DNA of 64,000 nucleotides. Origin: Polynucleobacter nymphae. Lineage in GTDB: Bacteria > Pseudomonadota > Gammaproteobacteria > Burkholderiales > Burkholderiaceae. Each line of letters begins with the position of its first letter. The stretch's first letter is position 1. The DNA is taken from positions 1-64,000 of the forward strand of contig NZ_JACVPA010000001.1 of assembly GCF_018882155.1 (NCBI RefSeq). Direction: 5' to 3'. Below are positions 15,555 through 23,993 of the stretch, one piece after another. The notes beneath the pieces were generated by a model. The model had not been told where the DNA came from, made no database searches, and worked only from the letters and a program-made list of their open reading frames with translations. Made by a program: the position numbers and the translations under genes.

Positions 15555-16352
15555 ATGACGCAAAAAGATCAAGACGGTAAGCTTGCGCAAGTAAACTTTG
15601 AATTGCGCGGCAAGATTGCATACATTACTTTTGATCACGTGGCAGCACTCAATGCCATGACGGTCGCCATGTATGAAAGTCTTCAATCGATTTGCCAGGA
15701 CATTGCCAAGAACCCCAATATTCGGGTAGCTATCTTCCGGGGTGCTGGTGGTAAGTCTTTTGTCTCTGGTAGTGATATTGCGCAATTTTCGAGCTTTAAA
15801 GATGGAGAAGATGGCGTTCGTTATGAAGCAGCCATTCATGATTATTTAAATCCCTTAGCAACACTACCAATACCGACGATCGCTGTGATTGATGGCATGG
15901 CAGTGGGTGGTGGCCTTGCCATTGCGACCTGCTGTGACTTTCGGATCTCAAGCCCTGATGCCAAGTTTGGTGTGCCCATTGCCAGAACGCTTGGTAATTG
16001 CCTCTACCCCGGCAATATCGCCTGGTTGGTTGCGCACCTGGGCATGAATATCGTTCGGCGTATGCTGCTCTTGGCGGAAATGATTCCAGCAAGCGAACTC
16101 AAAGTCCAAGGTTACTTATTAGCTACCCACAATGCCGATCAACTTGGCAAAGAAGCAGATGCTTTAGCGGAGCGCTTGTCCAAATTGGCGCCGATTACTC
16201 AAAAGGCCAGCAAACTCATCATGGCCAGAATTATTGCTAACCAACTACCAGACTGTGAAGATCTGATTCGAGAAACATATGGCAGTGCTGATTTTAAAAA
16301 TGGGGTCGCTTCCTTCCTAAAAGGTGAGCCGCCCGTTTGGACTGGGAAGTAA
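15555..16352 (+). CDS. Enoyl-CoA hydratase/isomerase family protein
   Basis: The 265-residue product has the crotonase fold: the first oxyanion-hole segment near S-F-V-S-G-S-D-I-A, and the second in D-G-M-A-V-G-G-G-L-A-I-A-T-C-C-D-F-R-I. The usual catalytic glutamates are not obvious, so hydratase, isomerase or lyase chemistry cannot be settled. With the divergent CoA-transferase and the upstream Bug protein it suggests CoA-linked organic-acid breakdown. It converges on hemW with seven bases between them. Confidence 0.82.
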   Translation: MTQKDQDGKLAQVNFELRGKIAYITFDHVAALNAMTVAMYESLQSICQDIAKNPNIRVAIFRGAGGKSFVSGSDIAQFSSFKDGEDGVRYEAAIHDYLNPLATLPIPTIAVIDGMAVGGGLAIATCCDFRISSPDAKFGVPIARTLGNCLYPGNIAWLVAHLGMNIVRRMLLLAEMIPASELKVQGYLLATHNADQLGKEADALAERLSKLAPITQKASKLIMARIIANQLPDCEDLIRETYGSADFKNGVASFLKGEPPVWTGK

Positions 16353-16359
16353 ACCAACT

Positions 16360-17541
16360 TTAGTCTAAGAATATTTCTTGAAGATTATTTAAGTAGCGTA
16401 GACCCAAAGTTGTTGCTTTGAGCTTACTGGGGTTCTCATCTAACAAACCTTTTTTACTCGCTGCATCTAGGCCTTTGCTAATCACACTCAAAGGCAAGCC
16501 AGTGCGCTCACTGAAGGTGTTGGTATCAACGCCATCCGTCAGTCTTAAGGTATTGAGCATAAATTCAAAGGGAAGATCTTTGACAGGGATTTCTCGTGAC
16601 TCAATGAGGGCATTGCCTTTAGTCTCCATTGCCTGCATATAGGTTTCAGGATGCCGTTCTCGTACTTGACGAGTAATTTTTGCTGGATAAGAAATCTTAC
16701 CGTGAGCACCAGCGCCGATGCCAATGTAATCACCAAAGCGCCAGTAGTTCAGATTGTGTTTACATTCCTGATCTTTCTTAGCATAAGCAGAGACTTCGTA
16801 ACGCTGGTAGCCTGCCCCAGTAAGCAATGCTAAGTTTTGTTCGAAGATCGCATCGATCTCATCATCACTTGGTAACTTGGGAGGAAAATTCGCAAAATAA
16901 GTATTGGGCTCAAGCGTGAGGTTGTAAAGCGAGAGGTGAGGCGTCTGAAAAGAGAGAGCTGTTTCGATATCTGACCTTGCAGCTTCAAGGCTTTGATTGG
17001 GTAAGCCATACATCAGGTCTAAATTAACGGACTTAAAGTTAGCCAGTGCAATCTCTACTGCATGCTTGGCTTCTGCGCCATTATGAATACGCCCCAGCGC
17101 CTTGAGCTGTTCATCTTGAAAGCTCTGGATACCCAAAGACACCCGATTAATACCAGCTTTGGCAAAGCCAGCTAATTTTTCTGCCTCCACTGAGCCGGGA
17201 TTGGCTTCCATGGTGATCTCTGCATCAGGCTCTAAATTGAGACGGGCGCGAACCGCGCAAAGTAACTGATCCATACCAGCTGCCGATAACAAGCTTGGCG
17301 TACCACCACCAATAAAAATACTGTGAACGTGGCGCCCCCAAATATTCGGTAGCTCAGTTTCTAGATCGGCAATTAAGGCATTGATATAGCGCTGCTCATC
17401 AAAACCGCCCAATAGATTAGAAGACTGATCTTTAATTTGATGGGAATTAAAGTCGCAATAGGGGCATTTCTTTTCACACCATGGAAAATGAATATACAAA
17501 GCCATAGGCGGCAGGGCTGTTAGCGCAATGGGATTGATCAC
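16360..17541 (-). CDS. hemW: HemW-type radical SAM protein
   Basis: The 393-residue product starts with the radical-SAM cluster motif C-E-K-K-C-P-Y-C (C-x3-C-x2-C) in L-Y-I-H-F-P-W-C, then the SAM-binding I-F-I-G-G-G-T-P-S and the C-terminal HemN domain. HemW delivers heme to respiratory enzymes and resembles oxygen-independent coproporphyrinogen oxidase, but lacks HemN's extra N-terminal part. The start is GTG at 17541, overlapping the rdgB stop (GTGA); an ATG 12 codons later is possible. It is the third gene of rph-rdgB-hemW. Confidence 0.9.
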   Translation of the reverse strand: MINPIALTALPPMALYIHFPWCEKKCPYCDFNSHQIKDQSSNLLGGFDEQRYINALIADLETELPNIWGRHVHSIFIGGGTPSLLSAAGMDQLLCAVRARLNLEPDAEITMEANPGSVEAEKLAGFAKAGINRVSLGIQSFQDEQLKALGRIHNGAEAKHAVEIALANFKSVNLDLMYGLPNQSLEAARSDIETALSFQTPHLSLYNLTLEPNTYFANFPPKLPSDDEIDAIFEQNLALLTGAGYQRYEVSAYAKKDQECKHNLNYWRFGDYIGIGAGAHGKISYPAKITRQVRERHPETYMQAMETKGNALIESREIPVKDLPFEFMLNTLRLTDGVDTNTFSERTGLPLSVISKGLDAASKKGLLDENPSKLKATTLGLRYLNNLQEIFLD

Positions 17542-18137
17542 AGTAATGAAGAGCGCAACTGTAATTGATGAATCAGTTCACGTAAGGCTTGACCACGATG
17601 ACTCATCAAATTCTTTTGCGTAGGGTCAAGTTGTGCCGCGGTTAGATTGAGTTCGGGTAAGAAAAAATAAGGATCATAACCAAAGCCATTGCTGCCCATT
17701 GCTTCATTTACGATGACGCCATGCCAGCTCGTTTCCACAACCAAAGGATTAGGGTCGTTAGCACTATTGACCAAGACTAAAGCGCAAACATAATGTGCGC
17801 TGCGATCAGATTGATTACTTAATTCAGAGATGAGCTTTTGATTATTGGCAGCATCATTTGCTTGCTCGCCAGAATAGCGAGCAGAGTGAACGCCGGGCCT
17901 ATTATTCAGTGCATGTGCACAAATGCCAGAATCATCAGCCAAAGCTGGTAAACCACTAACACTACTAGCGTGACGCGCTTTAGCAAGGGCATTCTCTACA
18001 AAGGTGTCATAGGGTTCTTCAGCAGGCGGAATGCCAAGCACTCCTTGCGGTATGACCTCAAAGTGAAAGGGTGCCAAGAGCGCCTGAAATTCTTTCAGCT
18101 TGCCAGCATTATTAGAGGCGAGAACGAGCTTTTGCAT
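17538..18137 (-). CDS. rdgB: RdgB/HAM1 non-canonical purine NTP pyrophosphatase
   Basis: The 199-residue product has the HAM1 signature: L-V-L-A-S-N-N-A-G-K-L-K-E-F near the start, E-P-Y-D-T-F-V-E-N-A-L-A-K-A-R, A-D-D-S-G-I and N-G-F-G-Y-D-P-Y-F. It hydrolyses dITP, dXTP and XTP to monophosphates and keeps deaminated purines out of DNA and RNA. Length is normal. It lies between rph and hemW on the minus strand, the usual arrangement in betaproteobacteria, and overlaps hemW by four bases. Confidence 0.93.
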   Translation of the reverse strand: MQKLVLASNNAGKLKEFQALLAPFHFEVIPQGVLGIPPAEEPYDTFVENALAKARHASSVSGLPALADDSGICAHALNNRPGVHSARYSGEQANDAANNQKLISELSNQSDRSAHYVCALVLVNSANDPNPLVVETSWHGVIVNEAMGSNGFGYDPYFFLPELNLTAAQLDPTQKNLMSHRGQALRELIHQLQLRSSLL

Positions 18138-18186
18138 TAACTATTGAGCAAATAAAGGAACTAACAAGGGAACTAACAAAATAGGC

Positions 18187-18927
18187 TTACTTCAATGCTT
18201 CTATTTGTAATTGAGTGAGCTCTTTAATGCCTTGCTCAGCAAGATCTAACAGGGCATTGAGTTCGGGCCTCGAGAATGCTGGGCCTTCCGCAGTACCCTG
18301 TACTTCAATCATGCCGCCCTTACCAGTCATCACGACATTCATATCGGTATCGCAAGAGGAGTCTTCCGGGTAATCTAAATCGAGAACTGGAGTGCCTTGA
18401 TAGATGCCCACAGAGATAGCAGCTACGCTATCAATGATGGGATCTTGAGTCAGGACACCATTTTGAAGTAAGTGATTGACTGCATCACGCGCAGCAACGT
18501 AAGCACCAGTAATCGCAGCAGTACGGGTGCCACCGTCAGCTTGTAAGACATCGCAATCTAAGTGAATAGTGCGCTCACCCAAAATTTCAAGATTGAAGAT
18601 GCTCCGCATTGCGCGACCAATGAGGCGCTGAATTTCTTGAGTGCGCCCGGATTGTTTTCCCCGAGCTGCTTCTCGATCGCTGCGGGTATGAGTAGAGCGG
18701 GGGAGCATGCCGTATTCAGCAGTCACCCAACCTTCACCGGAACCTCTTTTATGTGGTGGCACCTTATCTAGAATGCTGGCAGTGCACAGTACCTTGGTAT
18801 CCCCAAAAGCAATCAGCACAGAGCCTTCAGCATGTTTAGTAAAAGCCCTAGTAATCGTAACGGGGCGCAGGTCTTTTGGCTTGCGCCCACTTGGACGGGT
18901 GATATTGGCTGGGTTCGGGGTACTCAT
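18187..18927 (-). CDS. rph: Ribonuclease PH
   Basis: The 246-residue product is full length for RNase PH, the phosphorolytic 3' exonuclease that trims tRNA precursors. It shows [12 protein letters not shown] near the start, [10 protein letters not shown], the [27 protein letters not shown] block, and [17 protein letters not shown]. It heads rph-rdgB-hemW and diverges from yicC across about 66 bases. Confidence 0.95.
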   Translation of the reverse strand: MSTPNPANITRPSGRKPKDLRPVTITRAFTKHAEGSVLIAFGDTKVLCTASILDKVPPHKRGSGEGWVTAEYGMLPRSTHTRSDREAARGKQSGRTQEIQRLIGRAMRSIFNLEILGERTIHLDCDVLQADGGTRTAAITGAYVAARDAVNHLLQNGVLTQDPIIDSVAAISVGIYQGTPVLDLDYPEDSSCDTDMNVVMTGKGGMIEVQGTAEGPAFSRPELNALLDLAEQGIKELTQLQIEALK

Positions 18928-18993
18928 GAGCTTTTGGTCCTCAGGTTGATCTGCAATTAGTCTGTGCGTCTATAAAGAATCTACAATGTCCCT

Positions 18994-19932
18994 ATGATAT
19001 CGAGCATGACTGGTTATGGCAGCGCTTCTCGCCAAGTCTCCCTAGGAGCTGGTGTAGTTGCTGATCTGCAGGTGGAATGTCGGGCTGTGAATAGCCGCTT
19101 TCTGGATTTAGGCTTTCGTCTTCCAGACGAATGTCGTGGGGCCGAGCCTGCTTTGCGGGAACTAGTGACTCAGAGCCTTTCCCGAGGAAAAGTCGAATTT
19201 AGGGTAGCTTGGCGCATTAATAACAGTGGTGGGGCTGCTAAAGCTAATCCTCAGGCCCTAGGCGCCTTAAATCAAGATCGCTTAGAGGCGCTAAAGGTAA
19301 TGCAAGCTCAAGCCCAAGAAACTTTCACAGATGCACGAGAGTTAAGCATTTCCGATGTCCTGCGTTGGCCCGGAGTCGTTTCTGAGCCACGTGGCGAGGA
19401 AGAGGGTTGGATTGCAGCTACTGTCGAAGCTGGCAAAGCAGCATTGGCTGTTTTAAGCGAAAGCCGGAATGCAGAAGGCAAAGCCTTGGTTGGTGTTCTT
19501 ACTAGTATCACTGGCAAGATGCGTGTCATCGTCAAGACGATTGAGCCTAAGGTTCCAGAATATGTGGCGCAGTATCAAGAAAAACTCACTGAACGTTTAT
19601 CAGAAGCCTTAGCGGCCCAAGAACAAGGAAAGAGTTCAAGCAGGTCAGGTACAGAACTCATGGAGCGTATTCGCCAAGAGGTTGTACTCTATGCAGTACG
19701 TATCGATGTCGCAGAAGAGTTTGCCCGTTTGAAAACGCATCTTCAAGCTGTTGATACTGCACTTGCTGGCAAAGGCCCCGTCGGCAAACGTTTAGACTTT
19801 TTGATGCAAGAGCTCAACCGTGAAGCGAATACCCTCAGCTCAAAGTCGGTTTCTGAAGAATGCACCCAGGCCGCCCTAGAACTCAAGCTCTTGATCGAGC
19901 AAATGCGCGAACAAGTACAAAACTTAGAGTAA
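18994..19932 (+). CDS. yicC: YicC family endoribonuclease-like protein
   Basis: The 312-residue product has the YicC hallmark start (M-I-S-S-M-T-G-Y-G), the E-C-R-A-V-N-S-R-F-L-D block and the C-terminal D-F-L-M-Q-E-L-N-R-E-A-N-T-L-S-S-K-S. YicC proteins are stress-linked endoribonucleases or adaptors in RNA turnover; the exact activity here is not shown. A run of Q-E-Q-G-K-S-S-S-R-S near residue 210 is a low-complexity linker. It is first in yicC-gmk-rpoZ-spoT. Confidence 0.92.
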   Translation: MISSMTGYGSASRQVSLGAGVVADLQVECRAVNSRFLDLGFRLPDECRGAEPALRELVTQSLSRGKVEFRVAWRINNSGGAAKANPQALGALNQDRLEALKVMQAQAQETFTDARELSISDVLRWPGVVSEPRGEEEGWIAATVEAGKAALAVLSESRNAEGKALVGVLTSITGKMRVIVKTIEPKVPEYVAQYQEKLTERLSEALAAQEQGKSSSRSGTELMERIRQEVVLYAVRIDVAEEFARLKTHLQAVDTALAGKGPVGKRLDFLMQELNREANTLSSKSVSEECTQAALELKLLIEQMREQVQNLE

Positions 19933-19948
19933 TCCGTACAATTGAATC

Positions 19949-20587
19949 ATGACTAAGGCAAACCAAACCCCAGCATACCAAGGTAGCATGTTGATGATTG
20001 TTGCGCCATCTGGTGCAGGCAAATCTTCTTTGGTCGATGCACTGCTCAAAGCGGATCAGGGTTTGAAATTATCCCTATCAACCACGACACGAGCACCTCG
20101 GTCTGGTGAAGTGGATGGCAAAAATTATCGCTTTGTGTCCAAAGAAGAATTTACTCGTGAGAAAGATCAGGGTCACTTTTTAGAATGGGCAGAAGTGCAT
20201 GGCCATTTTTATGGCACATCGAAACCTTGGATCGAATCACAAATGCAAGCGGGTAGTGATGTAGTACTTGAGATCGATTGGCAAGGCGCCCAGCAAATTC
20301 GGAAATTGATCCCAGCAGCGCAGTGGATCTTTATTTTCCCCCCTTCGATTGAAGCCTTAGAGGAGCGTCTGCGTAAGCGCGGGCAGGACGATGAAGCGAC
20401 TATTGCGAGGCGATTGGCCGCCGCACACGTTGAACTGCTGCATGCCCATGAGGCTGACTATATTGTCGTGAACGACTCTTTTGATCAGGCTCTGGTTGAT
20501 CTAAAGCAGATTTTGGCCTCTAGCCGCCTTCGTTCCGGACCTGCTATGGCCAGAAATCCAGCCCTTTTAAGGCGACTCGGGGTCTAA
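19949..20587 (+). CDS. gmk: Guanylate kinase
   Basis: The 212-residue product has the P-loop A-P-S-G-A-G-K-S-S (about residues 19-27), the GMP-binding S-T-T-T-R-A-P-R-S-G-E-x-D-G-x-x-Y-x-F, and H-G-H-F-Y-G-T. It converts GMP and ATP to GDP and ADP. It lies just upstream of rpoZ and the (p)ppGpp enzyme gene, the standard proteobacterial cluster joining guanine nucleotide supply to the stringent response. Confidence 0.96.
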   Translation: MTKANQTPAYQGSMLMIVAPSGAGKSSLVDALLKADQGLKLSLSTTTRAPRSGEVDGKNYRFVSKEEFTREKDQGHFLEWAEVHGHFYGTSKPWIESQMQAGSDVVLEIDWQGAQQIRKLIPAAQWIFIFPPSIEALEERLRKRGQDDEATIARRLAAAHVELLHAHEADYIVVNDSFDQALVDLKQILASSRLRSGPAMARNPALLRRLGV

Positions 20588-20632
20588 TCAGTTATCCTAT
20601 AGGTATTGAAGCTAAATTTAAGTGAGTTCAGG

Positions 20633-20836
20633 ATGGCCCGTATTACTGTAGAAGATTGCCTTAAAACTATCCCAAATCGTTTTGAACTGGTTTTGGCTGC
20701 GACTTATCGCGCTCGCCAATTGGTTCAAGGTCACTCCCCACGTGTTGAGTCCAAAGATAAAGCAACAGTAGTTGCATTACGTGAAGTTGCTGCTGGTGTG
20801 ACCGACCGTGACATGCTGACCAAAGTACCTTTGTAA
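20633..20836 (+). CDS. rpoZ: RNA polymerase omega subunit
   Basis: From the ATG at 20633 the product is 67 residues with the omega motif [20 protein letters not shown]. Omega helps RNA polymerase assembly and forms part of a (p)ppGpp site, matching its place before the (p)ppGpp enzyme gene. An upstream start at 20606 would add nine residues absent from the family, so I reject it. Confidence 0.95.
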   Translation: MARITVEDCLKTIPNRFELVLAATYRARQLVQGHSPRVESKDKATVVALREVAAGVTDRDMLTKVPL

Positions 20837-20851
20837 TTTAGGAGTTCCGGT

Positions 20852-23254
20852 GTGGAGCTCCCTCTAGGCACAGCCAAAACATCGGAATTAGTTGGAGGGG
20901 TCTCGCCTAACGAGTCCCCGCTTGGAGCTGTCCAAGCTGATCTGTTGCATATACCTTCAGATACACCCAAGCAAATCAATCAAGACTCTGGTAAAAAATC
21001 CATTCTGGCGACATTGCTCGCGCAATCGAGTCGGCATTTGTTTGGGCCAACCTCTGCGCCTGCTAAGCCTTTAAAACACCAAGTCGTTTCAATCGAGAAC
21101 TTGCTCTCGAAACTGACTTACTTAAAGCCTGATGAAGTTACGCAAGTTAAAAAAGCGTTTCAGTTTGCCGATGCTGCTCACCTAGGTCAATACCGTCATA
21201 GTGGCGAACCTTATATTACCCATCCCGTTTCTGTAGCAGAGCTTTGCGCTACTTGGCGATTAGATGCGCCGTCAATCATGGCTGCCTTATTGCACGATGT
21301 GATTGAAGATACTGGCTCCACCAATGCAGATTTGGTTCAAAAGTTTGGCACTAAGGTTGCTGAGTTAGTGGAAGGTCTGACTAAGCTCGATAAATTAGAG
21401 TTCCAGAGCAATGCAGAAGCACAAGCAGAGAGCTTTCGCAAAATGTTTATGGCTATGGCACGCGATGTTCGTGTCATCTTAGTTAAGCTGGCTGATCGTA
21501 CGCATAATATGCGCACCTTAGATGCAGTCCCCATGGAAAAGCGTCGCAGGGTTGCTGCAGAAACTATTGAGATCTATGCGCCGATTGCCCACCGCCTAGG
21601 CTTGAACATTATTTATCGTGATTTGCAGGATTTAAGTTTCCGTTATTCCATGCCAATGCGCTTTCGGGTGATTGAGGGTGCAGTTAAAAAGGCTCGTGGC
21701 AATCGTAAGGAAATGATTGAAAAGATTTTGCAGACCTCACGCATGGCGTTCGCAAAAGCCAATCTTGAAGTGGATCTGCGTGGTCGTGAGAAAACGCTCT
21801 ATAGCATCTACAACAAGATGCGCATTAAGCATGTGAGTTTTTCTCAAGTCTTAGATGTTTATGCCTTCCGTGTCACAGTGGGCAGTATCGATGAGTGCTA
21901 TCGTGCACTCGGCATCTTGCATTCTCTTTACAAGCCTATGCCTGGTAAGTTCAAGGATTACATTGCCATTCCGAAGTTAAATGGCTATCAATCGCTGCAT
22001 ACAACACTCTTGGGTCCATCAGGTGTGCCAGTAGAGTTTCAGATTCGTACGGCTGACATGCATGCGGTAGCTGAGGCTGGGGTTGCGGCTCATTGGGCCT
22101 ATAAAGACGGCTCGCCGGATATGAGTGAAGTGCAAAACCGCGCGCACCAGTGGTTGCAATCGTTAATTGATATTCAGGATAGTAGCGGTGACTCGCAAGA
22201 ATTCTTGGAGCACGTCAAGATTGACCTGTTCCCAGATGCAGTTTATGTCTTCACCCCCAAGGGGCAAATTAGGGCATTACCGAGAGGCGCTACTGCGCTT
22301 GACTTTGCCTACTCGATTCACAGTGATGTTGGAAACACCTGCGTTGCTGTGAAGATTAATGGTGTGCAGCTACCACTGCGTAGTGAACTCAAGAATGGTG
22401 ACATTATTGAGGTTATCACTTCGGCTAGTTCACAACCAAATCCTGGTTGGTTGGTGTTTGTGCGCACAGGCAAAGCCCGTGCATCGATACGCCATTCCTT
22501 AAAAACCAAACACTATTCAGAATCATTGCAGCTAGGTGAACGTCTATTAGCGAATAGCCTGCGTCAGCAGGGTGTTGACGCCGCCTTGTTGACCCCAGAG
22601 ATCTGGGAAAAACTGATGCACTGGACGGGCGATAAAACCCGTGAAGAGGCCTGTGTCAATATTGCTTTGGGACGCAGATCACCCCAAGAGTTAGCGATTC
22701 GTCTCAAGATCTTGATTGATGATGAAGGTGGTAGTGAGCAAATGCGTTTAGGTGCGGCTGATTGGATTGCAGCAACTTCAGAAGCACACCACCATCAGCG
22801 CCAGGCCATTTTGGTTGATGGGCGCGAAGGGAATTCCATTAGCTTTCAGACTTGTTGCCATCCGATTCCAGGCGATAACATCATTGGCTATCTTGGTAAA
22901 GGTGAAGGTTTGCAAGTTCATGCCAACGACTGCCCAGTGGCACTTCGCATGTTGTCAAAAGATGGCGATAAATGGGTAGAGGTAGAGTGGGGCAAAGAAG
23001 TGCATCGCGAGTTTGAAGTGGACTTAGCGATTGATACACGTCAGGGTAAGGGCGTACTTGCGCGGGTCGCTAGTAGTGTGACCTCTGCGGACTCTAACAT
23101 TATGAATGTATCTATGGAAGATCGCTATAAGGAAGACTCTGTCACCATTCGTTTCACCATCCAGGTATACGACCGTCTGCATTTATCTAAAGTGATGCGT
23201 AGCTTGCGTGCGAATCACGATGTCATGCGCGTGACTCGCACCCGAGCAATCTAA
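20852..23254 (+). CDS. spoT: Bifunctional (p)ppGpp synthetase/hydrolase (SpoT/Rel)
   Basis: The 800-residue protein has the HD hydrolase domain (R-H-S-G-E-P-Y-I-T-H-P near 117 and L-L-H-D-V-I-E-D-T near 150), the synthetase domain (G-R-E-K-T-L-Y-S-I-Y-N-K-M near 310, Y-K-P-M-P-G-K-F-K-D-Y-I-A-I-P-K near 365), a TGS domain (V-F-T-P-K-G near 470) and a C-terminal ACT domain. The intact HD motif indicates hydrolase as well as synthetase potential. The start is GTG at 20852 with TAGGAG about six bases upstream. The N-terminal 75 residues are a low-complexity extension. Confidence 0.93.
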   Translation: MELPLGTAKTSELVGGVSPNESPLGAVQADLLHIPSDTPKQINQDSGKKSILATLLAQSSRHLFGPTSAPAKPLKHQVVSIENLLSKLTYLKPDEVTQVKKAFQFADAAHLGQYRHSGEPYITHPVSVAELCATWRLDAPSIMAALLHDVIEDTGSTNADLVQKFGTKVAELVEGLTKLDKLEFQSNAEAQAESFRKMFMAMARDVRVILVKLADRTHNMRTLDAVPMEKRRRVAAETIEIYAPIAHRLGLNIIYRDLQDLSFRYSMPMRFRVIEGAVKKARGNRKEMIEKILQTSRMAFAKANLEVDLRGREKTLYSIYNKMRIKHVSFSQVLDVYAFRVTVGSIDECYRALGILHSLYKPMPGKFKDYIAIPKLNGYQSLHTTLLGPSGVPVEFQIRTADMHAVAEAGVAAHWAYKDGSPDMSEVQNRAHQWLQSLIDIQDSSGDSQEFLEHVKIDLFPDAVYVFTPKGQIRALPRGATALDFAYSIHSDVGNTCVAVKINGVQLPLRSELKNGDIIEVITSASSQPNPGWLVFVRTGKARASIRHSLKTKHYSESLQLGERLLANSLRQQGVDAALLTPEIWEKLMHWTGDKTREEACVNIALGRRSPQELAIRLKILIDDEGGSEQMRLGAADWIAATSEAHHHQRQAILVDGREGNSISFQTCCHPIPGDNIIGYLGKGEGLQVHANDCPVALRMLSKDGDKWVEVEWGKEVHREFEVDLAIDTRQGKGVLARVASSVTSADSNIMNVSMEDRYKEDSVTIRFTIQVYDRLHLSKVMRSLRANHDVMRVTRTRAI

Positions 23255-23267
23255 ATTACTGTAAGCG

Positions 23268-23768
23268 CTAGAGATACTGGACATCTCGTATTTCAATCTC
23301 ACAGGGTCCTGTGGGCGTTTGGATCACAACACTATCGCCCAGCCTTGCTTTGATTAATGCTTTAGCAATCGGCGATACCCAACTCACATGATTTTTTTCT
23401 AGATCCACCTCATCGACTCCAACAATCGTGATCATGGTTTCTTTTCCGGCTTCCGATCCTTCTAAGGGAGAGTAGGTCACAGTTGCTCCAAAGAAGACTT
23501 GGTCTGCATCAGCATCTCCTTTTTTGCGGGCTAAATTATCAACAACAACGGCAAATTCCAGACGTTGATTAAGAAAGCGAATGCGACGATCAATCTCCCG
23601 AAGGCGTTTTTTACCGTAGATATAGTCCCCGTTTTCAGAGCGATCGCCATTCGAGGCTGCCCAGTGAACGACCCGCACAACTTCAGGTCGATCCACGTTT
23701 AAGAGCTTTAGAAGCTCAGCTTTGATGCGTTCGTGGCCAGGGGGTGTAATGTAGTTTTTCTCTTCCAT
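23268..23768 (-). CDS. greB: Transcription elongation factor GreB
   Basis: From the ATG at 23768 the product is 166 residues. It has the N-terminal coiled coil with D-R-S-E-N-G-D-Y-I-Y-G-K-K-R-L-R-E-I-D-R-R, the GreB form of the acidic tip, and the C-terminal FKBP-like domain. GreB rescues backtracked RNA polymerase by stimulating transcript cleavage. The frame is open 32 codons further up, but that part lies across the tRNA-Arg gene on the other strand and is not coding. Only 18 bases separate the ATG from the tRNA. Confidence 0.93.
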   Translation of the reverse strand: MEEKNYITPPGHERIKAELLKLLNVDRPEVVRVVHWAASNGDRSENGDYIYGKKRLREIDRRIRFLNQRLEFAVVVDNLARKKGDADADQVFFGATVTYSPLEGSEAGKETMITIVGVDEVDLEKNHVSWVSPIAKALIKARLGDSVVIQTPTGPCEIEIRDVQYL

Positions 23769-23770
23769 GG

Positions 23771-23776
23771 CATAAT
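23771..23776 (+). promoter_or_regulatory. Possible -10 box of the tRNA-Arg promoter
   Basis: CATAAT lies 10 bases before the tRNA 5' end, a fitting distance for a -10 element. The matching -35 would have to lie inside the 5' coding part of greB and is not obvious there. Weak prediction. Confidence 0.3.
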
Positions 23777-23786
23777 TATGGCTGTT

Positions 23787-23863
23787 GCGGCTGTAGCTCA
23801 GTTGGATAGAGTACTTGGCTACGAACCAAGGGGTCGTGGGTTCAATTCCTGCCAGCCGCACCA
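23787..23863 (+). tRNA. tRNA-Arg (anticodon ACG)
   Basis: The 77-base sequence folds as a cloverleaf. GCGGCTG pairs with CAGCCGC in the acceptor stem, the D arm is AGCTCAGTTGGATAGAGT, and the anticodon stem CTTGG/CCAAG encloses CTACGAA with anticodon ACG. The T arm is GTGGG TTCAATT CCTGC, and CCA is encoded. It reads CGU codons, and CGC/CGA after A34 is deaminated to inosine. Confidence 0.97.
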
Positions 23864-23872
23864 TCTTATTGA

Positions 23873-23900
23873 GGGCCTAGTTGAAAAACTAGGCCCTTTT
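23873..23900 (+). terminator. Intrinsic terminator of tRNA-Arg
   Basis: GGGCCTAGTT (23873-23882) pairs perfectly with AACTAGGCCC (23887-23896) around a GAAA loop and is followed by TTTT. It sits ten bases after the tRNA CCA end. Confidence 0.85.
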
Positions 23901-23993
23901 CACTTTCTCCAGCCCTTCATCAAGATCCCTTATAGTTGGGATAAGATCATTCAAACCCCGACAGATAGCCTTCTAGACCTCCATTTTCTGATA

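Noticed and set aside
23733..23993. N-terminal extension of the MlaE-type permease
   Set aside because: The frame runs through tRNA-Arg and its terminator; the real start is the ATG at 23994.
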